A program made the position numbers and the translations under genes. Positions 36,613 through 49,291 of a DNA stretch of 64,000 nt are shown here, piece after piece; the stretch's first letter is position 1; each line of letters opens with the position of its first letter. The notes below the pieces were generated by a model. That model did not search any database. It saw only the letters and a program-made list of their open reading frames with translations, and had not been told where the DNA came from. Source of the stretch: Rosa chinensis (taxonomy: Eukaryota > Streptophyta > Magnoliopsida > Rosales > Rosaceae); assembly GCF_002994745.2 (NCBI RefSeq), contig NC_037092.1, positions 13,197,501-13,261,500 on the forward strand. The letters are read 5' to 3'.

Positions 36613-37419
36613 GTAACAATAAGCAAAATGTGTGGTCAAGTCAAAACCCACATATTAAAGGTCAAGCTGGCACAACATAGAAAGCTGAAACCTAAACTTG
36701 CCACTTTAGACAATGTCTATGTAATCACATATTGTACTTCTTAAGCCTTCTCAAATACCACTTACAAACCCACTATTGTTCACTAATCCGCTTAAATCGT
36801 TGACCTTTTTGTTTCCACCAATGTAGTATTAATGATCATGAAGAAAACAGAGCCCAACAAAGAAGCTAACAATCCACCTAGAATATACTCATAAGAAATG
36901 ATAATTGGCTCTAATTTTGCATTCTCAAGCACTATCTAAAGCTGACACAGGTATTTTAATATTCTGAATTTACAGCAGAAGGATTTAATTCAGATCGAAT
37001 TGAAAGAAGGAAAAACACACCTAATTGGATCAATATCATTGCACCTGATTAAAACCTAGACCCAAATGCTTCTCTTCCCCTTGGCTCCAGTTCTGCATAA
37101 ACAGAAAGAAAGAAAAAAAAAATACTTATAACCAATTCATATATGCAGATCTGTATATATGAAATTTGCTGATCCTATAACAAAAGAAAGAACGAAAAAC
37201 ACCTATATCATTTTCATAGATCAAACAAATATTGAATCTATTTATAAAACAAAGATATATAATATGTCAGATCTATACGATGAAAAAATTGAAGCTTCAC
37301 CTCAGCGTTGTTGACAACAGGAGCTGTTCTATCAACTGGGCTGTCAAAGATTCACAATCAGCGTTGCTGTCAAATATTGATCAACTTTCTGTTGCATCTT
37401 CACCTTTACCAATAGAACT

Positions 37420-38890
37420 GCAAGCAAAATCAATCACAACCCAATATCAAAAAGAGCATGATCAATACGTCTGCTAATTCTGAGAGCACAGAATGATTGA
37501 AAGAAACAATATCACTCAGAAAATTTCAGATAAAAAGAACAAAAACATAGCAAATCAAATCAGTTAATAGATTAGAATACCTTACTGTCAGAAAGCGAAG
37601 ACCTTTACCTAGGGAGAGAGATTTTCATTTGAATGCAAGCTGCCTTGAATCCCTGACATGAACATTAGAAGTAATATCAACAACTGGCTAAACAAATGAA
37701 GTATATGGGTGGCCAAAAAATGCAACCTTTTATCCTACAATTAGTCTTTAATTAATATACAATATCCTTTAACTCTTAGGAATATTATAGGACAGTTCCC
37801 TGTTACAAAAACCAACTTTGGCTCAGGTTTCCTGTTGCAGCCAACTAAATAAAAGCATCGATCACTCTATTGCCCTATCAAAATATGTACAAATAGAAAT
37901 TTTATAGGTAGAAGAATCTCTTGAGTCTTAGAAATAGTATTAGCCACTCAAGGAACTTTATCAATCTTGAAAAGTAAAAGAACATTGTGAATAATCTCAA
38001 CATCTTAGTTACCATTGCCCACCTAAGAATGTTGGACTACCAAAGCCATCTTTTGGCATCAAAATTCTAGGTAAAGTGGGTTGACTATATAACTTTATGA
38101 AATCATGCAGGACAGTTTTGAAGCATAGCTGGCTGCATAGATAGGCCTGATTGTTCTTGACCAAAATAGATGGCCAAGATTATTTTCTGGCAGTGTGAGA
38201 ATTGAGAAACTCAAGAGAACATTGGAATAGAGTAAAATAGTTCTTCATTCCATCTTTCACTCAAACTAGAAAACATGGTGAGAGCTCCTTGCTGCGAGAA
38301 AATTGGGTTGAAGAAGGGGCCATGGACTACTGAAGAAGACCAGATTCTCATCTCCTACATCCAAACTTACGGTCATGGAAATTGGAGAGCTGCCTAAGCA
38401 TGCTGGTAATTACAATTTCCTTGTTATCTGGGTTTCTCTAGCCAGCTCCAAAGAAAATTACTGATGAGTTGTTTAAGCTTTCGACTCATACTTTTTTGTT
38501 TATTGTCAAAAACAAAAATCGTATTTCTTCTTGTGTAAAACAACTAAATCAACCATGGCCCCAGTTAGATAAACTGAATGACATCGATGGTGCAGCCGTG
38601 CAGGTATCTTGACTCAGTTTACCCTTCTCTTGTTAATTGCAATACAAAACAGCACAATCTAATTGAGTCTCACTTAAGAAACTCAATATCTAACCACCTA
38701 TGCTATGAAATTATCTACAAACCTTAAAAAAAAGCTCACCTGGAATACAGACGATCTAACAGATAAATCACTTCAAAGAAAAACAGTAGCAGCAAGCAAA
38801 ACCTGCAAGCAAAATCAATCACAACCAAATATCAACAAAAGCATAATCAATATATCCACTGATTCTGAGAGCACAAAATAATTGAAAAAA
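37420..38890. repeat. Two diverged direct copies of about 90 bp inside the CACTA element
   Basis: About 37420-37510 and 38801-38890 share GCAAGCAAAATCAATCACAA and a following GATTCTGAGAGCACA string with scattered changes. They bracket the MYB fragment, which may reflect how it was acquired or an older internal duplication. Confidence 0.55.
38275..38405 (+). pseudogene. Captured R2R3-MYB transcription factor first exon
   Basis: ATG at 38275 opens [20 protein letters not shown] followed by [19 protein letters not shown], the invariant start of plant R2R3-MYB proteins and most of repeat R2 including two of its tryptophans. A small deletion after NWRA shifts the frame to a TAA; the expected LPKHAG can be read in the next frame, then a GT donor (G/GTAATT) stands exactly where MYB exon 1 normally ends. 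No exon 2 or 3 is present. It is a captured exon with a frameshift. No DNA-binding protein can be made from this piece alone. Confidence 0.85.
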
Positions 38891-39986
38891 AAAAAAACGG
38901 AATTCATTGACAGTACAAAGATATAGTTGAAAGTTTAGAGAAATCTTTAATCTGATGGAACCTCAAGTCAAAAAATTTCCTCAATAACTAATAATTCTCA
39001 AGTCACTTAATTCCAATGAATTCCACATAAGCACACTATGAATCCCTATTATGATAAAAAAATAAAAGAAAAAAAGTATTAAAACTTTTCTGAAAGAGAT
39101 GAAATAAACCCATGCATGAATATAACAAAAAAATAAATGAAGAAATAAAGCTTCAGATTCATGTGTTGATGGATACCTCAGATTCCCATAGCAAATGATA
39201 GCTCAGCTTCCTCTATATGGACCTGCAACAAAAAATCAATGAAACACCCAAAAATTCAAAATCACGAAATATCCCCAATTCTTAAATCCCACCACATACC
39301 GAAATCTCAAAGCTTTACTTGCCAAAAACAAACTTGTAATCCATGATATCCACCAATCGTAATTCCTAGAAGCCCATAACACAGCAGCTAACTCTGGGAG
39401 TGCTGTCCAGCGAATTGACGATCGCGCAAATTAAGGTCGAGCGACACCATCAGAGACTCGAACGAGTTGTCGAAAATGGTCCGAATTGAGGCAAGGATTG
39501 GTTTGGATAAAGAGGGATGTGAGGGAGGGTGTTGAGGGCGACTGGGCAAGAAGAGGAGTGAGGGAGGAGGACGATGAAGATAAAAGAGGGGCCTGTCTCC
39601 CGAATTTTATCTTTATACCGGGTTTTAAATAGCGCTTTGGAATGCCGCGCTTTGGAAAAGAATTTTATTTTGAAAGCCGTGTTTTAAGAAACGCGCGCTA
39701 CTCTAAGATTTAAGTGAAAAACTCCCTCCTAAAAAATTTTGGTCACTAAACCAGAATCACACCTTAAAAAGTCTAAAAACATTAGTGACCAAATATGATT
39801 GGTCACTAATACTAAAACTTTTGGTCATTAAAAATTGAATGATGGGTGGGTAAATGAATTTAATTAGTCGTAAAAGTGTTAGTGACCAACATGTAGTAGT
39901 GGTCACTAATTCAATAGCATTTGTGACAAACATTGATGTGGTCACTGACAATTTGGTCACTAATGCCGGATTTTGTTGTAGTGACA

Positions 39987-40361
39987 ATAATTTTTATTTA
40001 AGCGTACAGTTTAGAGTTTTATGTAAACAAATTTGACTAAAGAGTTTTTTTTTAAAAAAAATTTTAAATATCAAATATAATAAACAACTCATGTACAACA
40101 ACTAGTTTATTACGGACCGAACTCACAATCTCCCAGTTACAAAGAGATTCTTATGCCACTAGACCAAATGGTATTGGACTGTTTTATGTAAGTTGTAGAC
40201 CTTGTTATCTATCTAAAAAAATGAAAGAAAAAAAAAATCCAAATCTCATTACAAAATATCTCCCATCTATGTATGATTCAAAAATATTTGACCATCAATC
40301 AACGACTATAAATTATCAAAGTTAAAATAATACAAGCCGACTTACAAAAAACAAATGAATA
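39987..40361. other. AT-rich spacer between CACTA element and LINE
   Basis: No gene or clear copia continuation is seen after the CACTA target duplication. Confidence 0.5.
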
Positions 40362-40379
40362 GAATGTAATACAACTTTT

Positions 40380-42209
40380 TTTTTTTTTTTTTATCAAAAG
40401 AGGTTAGCCCATTATATAGATTCAGCAAGCAGTACAAAAACGAAACACCCCTATGGGGTCGACAGAAAGAATTGTTTCTCAGAGTACCCTGAGACTCCTA
40501 TTCTAAAACAAGAACAAGAACCCAATATACCCCCAGTACACTCCACGCACCATTATTTCCAACAAAAACCAAAAGATCTCCCAATCAAGGATAAAAAATC
40601 CTCAGAGACCATGATCTTTGCGACCTAGCAAAATTTAAATATTTTCCAGACGAGGAGAAGCAGCCTCCTCTTCCATTCCTTCTTCCTTGTCCAGTGTTTC
40701 AATCCCACTAGTAATTGCTACCTTCGTCAAGCTTTCAGTCTCAATCACCTCAGTAGAGTTAATATGACTCTTCCATTTACGAGATTTTCTCTCCTGCAGC
40801 TCCGGTTCCAAAGACCGAGAAGTTTTTGGCTTATTCTTGCTTCCTCGGAGACGACCCAATTTCTTCTTCTTTGGCGAGATAATAATCTGGCCATTCTTAT
40901 GCTGTAGCACCAAAGCTAAATTCTCATCCACTTTGAGAGCTGGAGCTGGAAGTGATAAAATCCTCTTGCCAACATTGAGAAAGTCATAACTCGCCCCTCT
41001 CTTTGTACCCACTACTGCCAAACTTGACGATCCCAGGTCCAAATGCGGCTTCAGCAAACCTTTCTTTGCTTTAGTTAAAGTCTGCGCAGGGAGCAACATG
41101 GTTTTAGAAACATCTGGCACTAAAGTTTTCCAATTCTTAAACCATCCTACCCCGCCATTCTTAACCAATCCAAGTGATGGACAGATTTCAACTCCAGCAA
41201 CCATGGAGCCATGCATGCACTCCCTCACCTCCATGTGATGCATGGCCTTCCATAACTCCATGCAACGTGGACTCCTGCAGCACACCACCTGCCACCGCTT
41301 CCTCCTGTTGCACCACGATCTCCATGCCTTTTCCAGCCTCATCAGGAATTGACAACTGCTCCACCATTGGAGCTAAAGCTGGTTCCTGATGTAGGCCGTC
41401 CATTGCCAGGGACAGCCACGCCATCGCCGCCTCCGGGGTCCCATTCTGAATCTCTGCTTTCTCTTTCACCAAGAAGCCATCGCAAACCGTCGCATCATGC
41501 TCAAATAAACCACAGTCCCTGCAGAATCCCTTAATTTCCCATAAATAAGGGTAATCTCATGCTGCACCAAGGAAGAGAACTCGAAGAGCATCCATGTACA
41601 TACCCTCCGACGGGTATCCAACACCAAGCGGATCCGCTGTTCCTCCTCCCTCCGACGAAGGGTCGATTGATCAAAATCTGATAACTTGGACAACAGCAGA
41701 ACCAATGAGATTTAGGGCATTCTTGTTTCGGAGTGCCACTAGCAAACCCTTGACTGCTACCCAGATCTCCATCTCCCACAAGGGAACAGTTTCCACCAAG
41801 CCAACTCCATCGTATTCACCTACCAACAACATCGTATTCTTGTAGAACCATGGCCCTCCGTGCAACACCCTGTTACGATCAGCTTCATGGCTGAATTGAA
41901 ACAGAAACCGATCTCCGACATCATGGACAGAAAGTCCCGATTTGATGCGCCAGATCGAAGATATAGTTCCCTTGAATACGAGGAATCGAGACTTTGGCCC
42001 TAGCAAACTCCCAACCATATACCAACGGTGGTCCTGCAGCCCCGCCTACCCCGCCGCACCCAGCGTCACCCTGGCAGAGTCGGCCGGATTGCAAGCCACC
42101 AAAGCACCAGTAATGTTCTGCGCCATGGAGACCCAGGCAATAGTTTGAGATTTTGGTCGAAGAAACGAAAACCCTAGCAGAGCGAGCGGCTAGGTCTTTT
42201 TTTTTTTCT
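40380..42209 (-). mobile_element. LINE-derived retroposon with decayed DUF4283 ORF1, no reverse transcriptase
   Basis: Flanked by an exact 18-bp direct repeat GAATGTAATACAACTTTT (40362-40379, 42210-42227), with a poly(A) tail on the minus strand (T run at 40380-40392). The ORF1-like frame starts at ATG 42126 (MAQNITGALVACNPADSARV), has an in-frame TAG, then a DUF4283 segment (SLLGPKSRFLVFKG; FLFQFSHEADRNRVLHGGPW; 42018-41671). A frameshift follows, then DQSTLRRREEEQRIRLVLDT, a remnant of the cysteine-containing zinc knuckle, and an AT-hook-like LGRLRGSKNKPK near 40.85 kb; the last frame ends at 40635. DUF4283 plus zinc knuckle is the usual plant LINE ORF1 layout (RNA binding). Endonuclease and reverse transcriptase are missing although both ends are present, so it is internally deleted or non-autonomous. 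Confidence 0.85.
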
Positions 42210-42227
42210 GAATGTAATACAACTTTT

Positions 42228-43412
42228 CATTGCACGACAAAAGAACAAGACAAAGATTAACAACATAACAACCTTTAGGTGATAAATAAATAATCTTTAG
42301 TAGTTTAATAAAATCAATTTGATAATAGAAATGGAACATCGATGTGATTTAGATCTAATTTTAAATTCAATCAAATTTTAATTTTGTTATTTTTGAAACA
42401 TGCATTTATAAAATGTTAAGACTTTGATAGGCCGACACATGAGGTTGTACTCAAGCAAGCCTTTGTCATTTCAGGCTTGAGCTAACCAGCTTGTTGTGGT
42501 ATCTATGAAATAAACTAAAATACAATATAGCAAAAATTAATGACACAAAAAGTTGAAATTCGATTACTGAGCAACCTTTTGTATGTTCGGCATCAGCATC
42601 GTCTTCATCTTTATCATGGCTTTCTGCAGCTACCTCACAAATATCAATCACGATATCTATTATTTTTCTCTCACTGAATTGCAAACGCTACTAAATAGCT
42701 AGCCAGTTGTAAGAACAGGTTTTGTTTGTGCATCTACTGCAAGAGTGTATGCTCAATCTATAGACAAGACGGTCGTTTCTAAACGTTACTGGTTTTGACG
42801 CTGATAACTCTCTTTTTTTTTTTTTTTTTTTTTTTTCCGAAAACAAGAAACAATGCTTTACTGAAGTAATACGATTATAATAATGAGAATGATTGCATGT
42901 TCACCACAGCTCCAATCAAAGAAGAGAAATTTCACATATCCCTTATATATAAACCGCGGTTACAGACACCATGAACCAATAAGGTCCAAAGTCTAATCAC
43001 AAATGTCACCATTTCCATAATCTACTGAAATTCCAACGATTTCAAGAGCCATGATCAAACCTTGCAGCCATCATCTAGGATAACTATTTCACCCTCTTCG
43101 ACACTATATATGTCCAAAAATCACCGAACCACATGTAAGGAGAGTTCACCATTCTATTAACAACAAGCAAGCATCAAGAGTAGAACACATAGTCAAAACT
43201 GAGTGTGAAAAAAAAAAACCAATAGTACACTGTGCTCAATGCTTGATTGTCTCATCGATTAGAAAACTCACACGCATATTGTTTTGAATGTGTACTACTT
43301 CCCACTACCTTTACACCAAATTTAGTCACCAAACATATAATCTCTAGTATCACAACATACTGCAGCAAAGTCATGGCCAAAATTAGATTGGGGAGAAGAT
43401 AAACGGGCAAAA

Positions 43413-43446
<34 letters not shown>

Positions 43447-43757
43447 TGGTCTTCTAATTCGCTATTTATTCCGTTAACGTTTCAGTTGGTTTCCATTTGA
43501 TTCTGATTTTGGATTATTACATACCATTGGATTGTTTAGATGACAGAAATCATGCCACGTCACTATTTTTATAGCTGGTAATCCAGGCACCAAGTGCCTT
43601 GCGCAGAATTTCCCACATTTCCAGAAAGAAAAAGAAGGGGAAAAAAAATATTTGGGGGAGGGGGATGGGGGATATTAGCCATCGCTGCCCAAGCTGAAGG
43701 CTTTGGCTGCTTAGCAATTGGCGGCCTCCATGCTCCTCTTTACCACGTTACTACTCT
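42228..43757. other. Unassigned spacer with a long T run
   Basis: A run of 24 T at about 42813-42836 followed by CCGAAAACAAGAAACAATGC looks like the poly(A) end of a minus-strand retroposon or processed transcript; I could not identify its body. A minus-strand frame at 42684-42466 encodes an acidic stretch (ESHDKDEDDADAEHTKG) of unknown origin. A (GA)n tract lies at about 43431-43446. No gene is called. Confidence 0.4.
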
Positions 43758-44451
43758 TGACAGGACCCGCCCCGTGTTTCACCCCGAAATCCGAAGTAGC
43801 CATGCGGGGTCCACCTTAGAAGAAATTCTACCAAAAATTTGGTGGAACTTCTTCTAAAATGGACTACCCAAAACTTGTAGAAAAAACATTTACACTTCTA
43901 AATCAATTCATCCTTATGCTCCTGGAGCCACCCTACTCCCCAAATCAACATCATCCCAATTCACATAACACAAATCACAACTTAAATAACATTAATTCCT
44001 CAGGTGATCAGAGCAATTCTAATAGCAAGGGTAGTCAAGGAAAACCTAAATCAAAGAAAAACGAGGAAGCCATGTTGTTGACTATGCCTCAACTCCAATG
44101 TACGCCAGACCTCAACTAATTTCGCCTGCAAACTGGGCATTTGAAACCGAAGGGCCCAGGGGAAAGTAATTGAAAAACACGTCAGCGTGAGTGGACAAAA
44201 ATAAACAATTAAATAAATAATTTAAAAGAAATGAAGTTGTATTACTTTCCCACGGATTTAAATTCATAAAACTTCGATGCATGCAACATTTATAATACGT
44301 ATGTCTTTAAAACTCGAAGTCTCGTGAAAACATACCAGTCCTCGCTGGCTAAGAGAATCGGACTAGCCCCGCTAGTCAAGTAACAAATAAAAGGATATGG
44401 GGAAGAGATTTCACCATACGGGTAAAGGAGCCCCTCAGGCTCTACCAACCC

Positions 44452-44632
44452 TCGACTCCCACTCACACATAGATTGTGTGAGGAGAAGAACTAATAACCT
44501 CGACTATCACTCACACATAGATTGTGTGAGGAGGAGAACTAATAACCTCGACTGCCACTCACGTGAGGAGGAGAATAAGCTACCTCAACTGCCACTCACA
44601 AACACAAAGTAAGTGAGGAGGAGACCTAGTAA
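44452..44632. repeat. Short tandem repeats within the LTR, about four units
   Basis: Units of about 45-50 bp contain CACTCACACATAGATTGTGT then GAGGAG and AACCTCGACT. The first two are nearly identical; the third and fourth are shortened or diverged. Confidence 0.75.
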
Positions 44633-45972
44633 CTACACCCTGGTATGGTGAAGAAAACATTCAAAACCAACAAAACCATAAATCCATAAGACTTCCCCAC
44701 CTTGCTCATGAGAAAATAAATATATTCTAGTGACATGACCCCGCACGCCAAAATATTCTTGAAAACATAAACAAATAGGCGAGAATCCTTCCGAAAACCT
44801 CAAGTACGATAATATGGCAGAAAAAGTCTCAAAATCGCCAAATAAGATATAATATAGTTTCTGGAATTCTCCTCGGAAAAATCTTCATCGATCAAACACA
44901 TAAATCACAAATTTAAAATTGAGCGCAACAAACTTAAATTCGAAAGTTCAAACGATATAGCAATAAATATTTAAATCCGATTAATATGCCCCATAATTTA
45001 AACCAATTATTTAAATCACAAACTCATTTCCCAACTCATACTCGAGATGGATTAATCAATTTCCGAAAATCAAATCATACTCCCAAAAAATAAATCTTAA
45101 ATCCAAATCCGAGTATAATAAAATTCAATTCCGAAACTCGTATGGAAAAACAATGCCCAAAAGTATAGTCTAAAGCCAAATATTATGCTTAATAAATAAA
45201 ATGATAAATAATTAAATAAACCAATCATCATTTCGGGAAAAATAAATGCATGCATCATTCTTTGAAAATAAAAGTCCACTCACAGTACTATTTAGGCGAT
45301 CACGTGTACGACTTCCTTCGTCGAGCAATAACTCGGTATGTCGCCCTATACATAAATATAATTCGTGAATAACGATTCGGCAATTAAGTACGATTCTAAT
45401 AACTTATCATCCTAATCAAACTTCCAATTTCTTTTCCAATGTAATCCAACTTCACCTCTAATACCAACTCATTAGTTTAAAGGTTCTAGGGCAGAACCGA
45501 GAGAAATCCGACGGTCAGATTCTCAAATTCGATAACCGAAATTCTTAACTTTTCAAAAATTCATAATCTATTTACAACTTCTCCAATCTTCACCAAAATC
45601 ACATATTCAACCTCTACAAAATTATAGGATTTAACTAGCTAAAACTAGAATTTAAATTATGTTTAAACGTCACCACTGTTCACGCATCGCACTGTTCACG
45701 TGCGGCACTGTTCACTAGCGGTCAACTTCTCCGATGGTCACCAAATTTTGACAGCAGCTTCATCTCAACCCCCCTAGCATTTTTCTCAACTACACCAAGT
45801 TCAGAAAACAACTAGAACTACCTCAACAATTAAGAAAATAGTAAACCCCAATTTGTGAATAGTGCCCGGATTTCAATATCAAAAATCCTCCAATAAATCT
45901 ATGCAATATTAAACTTAAAAGAAAACCCATGAGGTAAGGAAGAGATTGATACCATTTTTGCTGCTGGAAATT

Positions 45973-45973
<1 letters not shown>

Positions 45974-46014
<41 letters not shown>
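45974..46014. repeat. (CT)n microsatellite in the LTR
   Basis: About 20 CT units. Confidence 0.9.
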
Positions 46015-46017
<3 letters not shown>

Positions 46018-46337
46018 AAGGATGGGGAGAATGGCTGGAAATGGGGCTGATCAGCCCCTAATAATTAAGGTGTAATGAAATGACCAAAATACCCCTCACA
46101 CGAAAATACCCATAACTTTGGCATACGAACTCTGATTTTTACGTACCATACATGCACGCGCTCGGTTTAACGTCCTCTACAACTTTCATGAAGGAAATTT
46201 TCTCAAATTTTGACCCGAACAAAAGGGTCAACTTTTAGGGCCACTAAAAGTACTGAAACGACAGTAAAAGTGAAAGTAGTTGTCGTTTACCGTCCAAATG
46301 ACTAGTAAAAGGATAAATTAAGATACGGGACATTACA

Positions 46338-46349
46338 TTCTCCCCTCAT
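46338..46349 (-). other. Polypurine tract of the LARD-like element
   Basis: ATGAGGGGAGAA immediately before the LTR start TGTAATG on the minus strand. It would prime plus-strand DNA synthesis. Confidence 0.75.
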
Positions 46350-48062
46350 AAAAATTTCGCCCTCGAAATTTCATGCCGGTTAGAAAAGAAAAGGCACACC
46401 AATTGATTCAAAAATACCTAAATCTCAAAACTTATCAACTCTTCCTTAGATTAAGCTTTTCTTTTTGCAACCTCAAATCAACCAACAGAAACTCTTATGA
46501 TCCTCACAATAAAAGCAATGAAAACATGCTTATAATCCAAAATTATCAACGTCCAAAGTCGAATAACTTGTCCTGCTGAACCATGTAGCACAGTAAATTC
46601 ACACGTACATGAATTCCGGTGTAAAAGAAAATTCATTTCAATGGTTGGCTCATATGACACCTGGTATTGACGTCACAAACCACCCTGTTAAAATTATAGC
46701 ATTCATAAATTTCTCATAAAAGTCGCTTAATGAAGATCCAACCCATTCACCATCAATATTGTGATAATCACAAGATGGTCATTGCTAATCGACAATTCCA
46801 AAACAAATAAATTCCTTAGCTACCACAAGACAACACTTCCTTCCACTACAGGAAAACAAGCCATTTACGACGTGCAAAACACGCCGTAAATGACAATTTA
46901 CGACGTGAAAATCCGGACAAAAATGCGCCCTTATAGACCGTGTCGTAAAAAATGAAATTTTTTATCTTTTTACGGCGTGCATTTTGCACGCCGTAAATGA
47001 CCCAAAAGCACGCCGTAAAATTTGGTATGCACGCCGTAAAATTTAGTACGCGCGCCGTAAATGACCCAAAAGCATGCCGTAAATTTTGGTTTAAGGCATG
47101 CTTTGCACGCCGTAAATTCAATTTTTTTTTAAATAAAAAATATATATTCCCTGTTGTTCCAATGTCACCCAGAAACACTATAAATAAAAAGAATAACAAA
47201 TCTGTCGTTGTTGCAATTTCATAAGAGAACATTCACTTGTATAAAAAATTGAGCAGTATACAAACAAATGTTGTGGAAGCAATAACAAATGAAGCTTATA
47301 GCAAAACCAATACAAATAAAATGAACCTAAAGTGGTAGTGTAAAGCCATTGGGGTGGATTGCCTCAACCGTTCACTACACATTGCCACATTCCACTTCAA
47401 ATACATCTTGTGTCTTAAAAGAACAGCTTTACTTGGATCTTCATGATAAATTCAACACTTACGGATGCCTCTTGTTTCCCCATTGAAGTTGGAGCTGGAC
47501 AATATTGAATGACATTAATAAAGAGCTACAAAATTCACTATTTCAGTTTAACCCTGAACTAATGGGTAAAAATCTACACTATAGTTACCTCTCCTTTAAA
47601 AGATTATGGAGCTCCAATTTTGCAGTCATCTAATCTTCTAATTAAGATCTGAACTGTATACAAGACCATCAGTTAACTCATAAATGAAGTACTCTTGTAC
47701 CTTGAATGAATTTGCGAACACAGGGGCCATCTACGCCATCACAGACAAAGAAGTAGAAAACAGAAAACAGTAATGTTACACTGTATCTAGGGTTCATGAG
47801 AAGACATTGCATACATCTTTGCAAAGGTTTTCCTGAGAAATCAGTCGAACTACCGGCAGGTAAACAAAACTTCATCTTACAAACAACAAAAGGAAGGTAT
47901 ACCATATATTTAAAAAGATAGTATTAACATAATGCGATTATTACTTGGGAGCCCCGAGGTCAAAGCAAGAGAAAAAAATAATGCATTCAAGTATTATTGT
48001 CTATGCCTGGCCAGGAGTGGATGATTCCACTAACAAATGGATGTCAAAGCTTTGAGAAATAC

Positions 48063-49041
48063 CTGGCCAGTTCAATACAATGCCGTCCCTCAATCAATGG
48101 CCTGTTTTGAATTAACCATTCTGCAAATGCAAATGTCCCCGGCCAGAGTAAATTGGCATTCAGCTGATGAAATGAAAATTCTCGAACGATCAACTCCTGG
48201 AACAAGCCAAGATTCACATATTTATTTCAATAATTTGAGATTCAAACTCTAGAGGCCAAGGAATAACAAAGACCAGGCGAAATACACTGAAAAATAGAAA
48301 TCAAATACAGAATTTTAAGTGCCACAACCTTCTAAGAAATACTCAAGAAGAACGAAAAAAACCCAGGGGGAAAAGGTCAAAATAACTCTTGTAGAAGAGC
48401 TGCTGCTGCTACTATGTAAGTAAATGCATCACTAAGTATCCAATTAAATACAGTTGAATACATACATGCTCGTCTATATATTTGATTCCTCCATTAAACA
48501 CCAGATAAGTATGAAGTTAAAGTTTGTTTCTAAACAGGAATAGAACATGTAAACTCTTCACAAATTTGCAAATTTCATTGCACAGCTTCCACATTCTGTC
48601 ACTACCAAAGCTCAAATGTACTATATTACTCCTAAAACAGCTCATGAAAAGCATTTGCTTGTCACCAGCCATAGAAATTTAAAGTGGAAGCTCACACATT
48701 CTATCATTCAAGCTCAAAACTTTCAATAGGGAAAGATCAACTCTGACATTATAAATATCAATACAAGTTTACAAATGGACCTATGAAAGTCAAAATTACG
48801 TTTCTGGGTGTTGAACTGACAAAAAAAATAATAGATATTTACCATTATTCCAGGAAACTGATGCTTCCTCTCTACGAAGCTTTGCTGGGTCTCTGTGTTT
48901 TCCTCACCTGCAAATAACAACACCCACCCAGTAAGTCAAAATTTCACTAAAATTGAGAGTTGGTTAGAGAAACAGAGAGAGAGTGTATGTATGTACCACT
49001 GGAATCGTCTTTGCCATCACAGACAAACTCTTGATCACTGT
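48063..49041 (-). pseudogene. Captured SAM-dependent methyltransferase fragment (METTL/FAM86-like), three exons
   Basis: Minus-strand exons: about 49041-48997 (SDQEFVCDGKDDSSG), 48907-48843 (EENTETQQSFVERKHQFPGI then M) and 48196-48063 (ELIVREFSFHQLNANLLWPG, TFAFAEWLIQNRPLIEGRHC, IELA). Donors and acceptors are GT-AG and phases fit across both introns. LLWPGTFAFAEW followed by GRxCIELGSGTG is the start of the methyltransferase fold in this plant protein family; here the motif reads CIELA at the exon end and the rest is lost. A weak continuation (FLRKTF) may exist near 47.85 kb, out of order. The SAM-binding core is missing, so no enzyme is encoded. Confidence 0.72.
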
Positions 49042-49291
49042 TTTAATATCCTTGGTGATCGCAAATTTAATCAAATCCTACGCCATCTACTCCAATTAAC
49101 AAGAATCAGATCAAACTGATATACAAATCCAAATCGAGCAAATAACGTATACATATGGATTGGATTGAATTGAATGATCGTTGGGATCAAATTCAAAAAT
49201 TCAAAACGAAAAATTCAAATTGAAAACCCTAGATTACTGACCGATGAGCTGCGAGGAGCGAAGTGCAGAGCATCAAGGATTAGAGAGTCGA

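Larger units (their letters stand above)
34262..39983. mobile_element. CACTA (En/Spm) transposon carrying host gene fragments, 5722 bp
   Basis: Ends CACTACAACAAAACC and, read inward from the right, CACTACAACAAAATCC. The exact 3-bp target duplication ACA lies at 34259-34261 and 39984-39986. Many subterminal repeats of TTAGTGACCA / TGGTCACTAA occur in both orientations within about 350 bp of each end, the typical transposase-binding arrangement. I see no TNPD/TNPA-type transposase. Instead it contains exon-intron pieces of an importin-9 gene (minus strand) and an R2R3-MYB first exon (plus strand). It inserted at the end of the copia remnant. Confidence 0.9.
43758..46337 (-). repeat. 3' LTR of the LARD-like element, 2580 bp
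   Basis: TG...CA ends as described for the parent element. Its first 384 bp in plus coordinates (43758-44141) match 54813-55196 nearly base for base. That part contains an 86-residue plus-strand frame in both copies, which is antisense to the element and probably meaningless. Confidence 0.82.

Noticed and set aside
43859..44119. An 86-residue frame conserved in both LARD LTRs (also 54914-55174)
   Set aside because: It is identical only because the two LTRs are copies of each other. It runs antisense to the element and has an Asn/Ser/His-rich low-complexity middle.
44452..44632. Possible CRISPR-like array
   Set aside because: Unit lengths and spacing are irregular, there are no unique spacers, it lies in a plant LTR, and it is better explained as short tandem duplication.
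46846..47232. Repetitive minus-strand frame with LNFTACIPNFTACF-type units
   Set aside because: It is the translation of CACTA subterminal repeats, not a protein.
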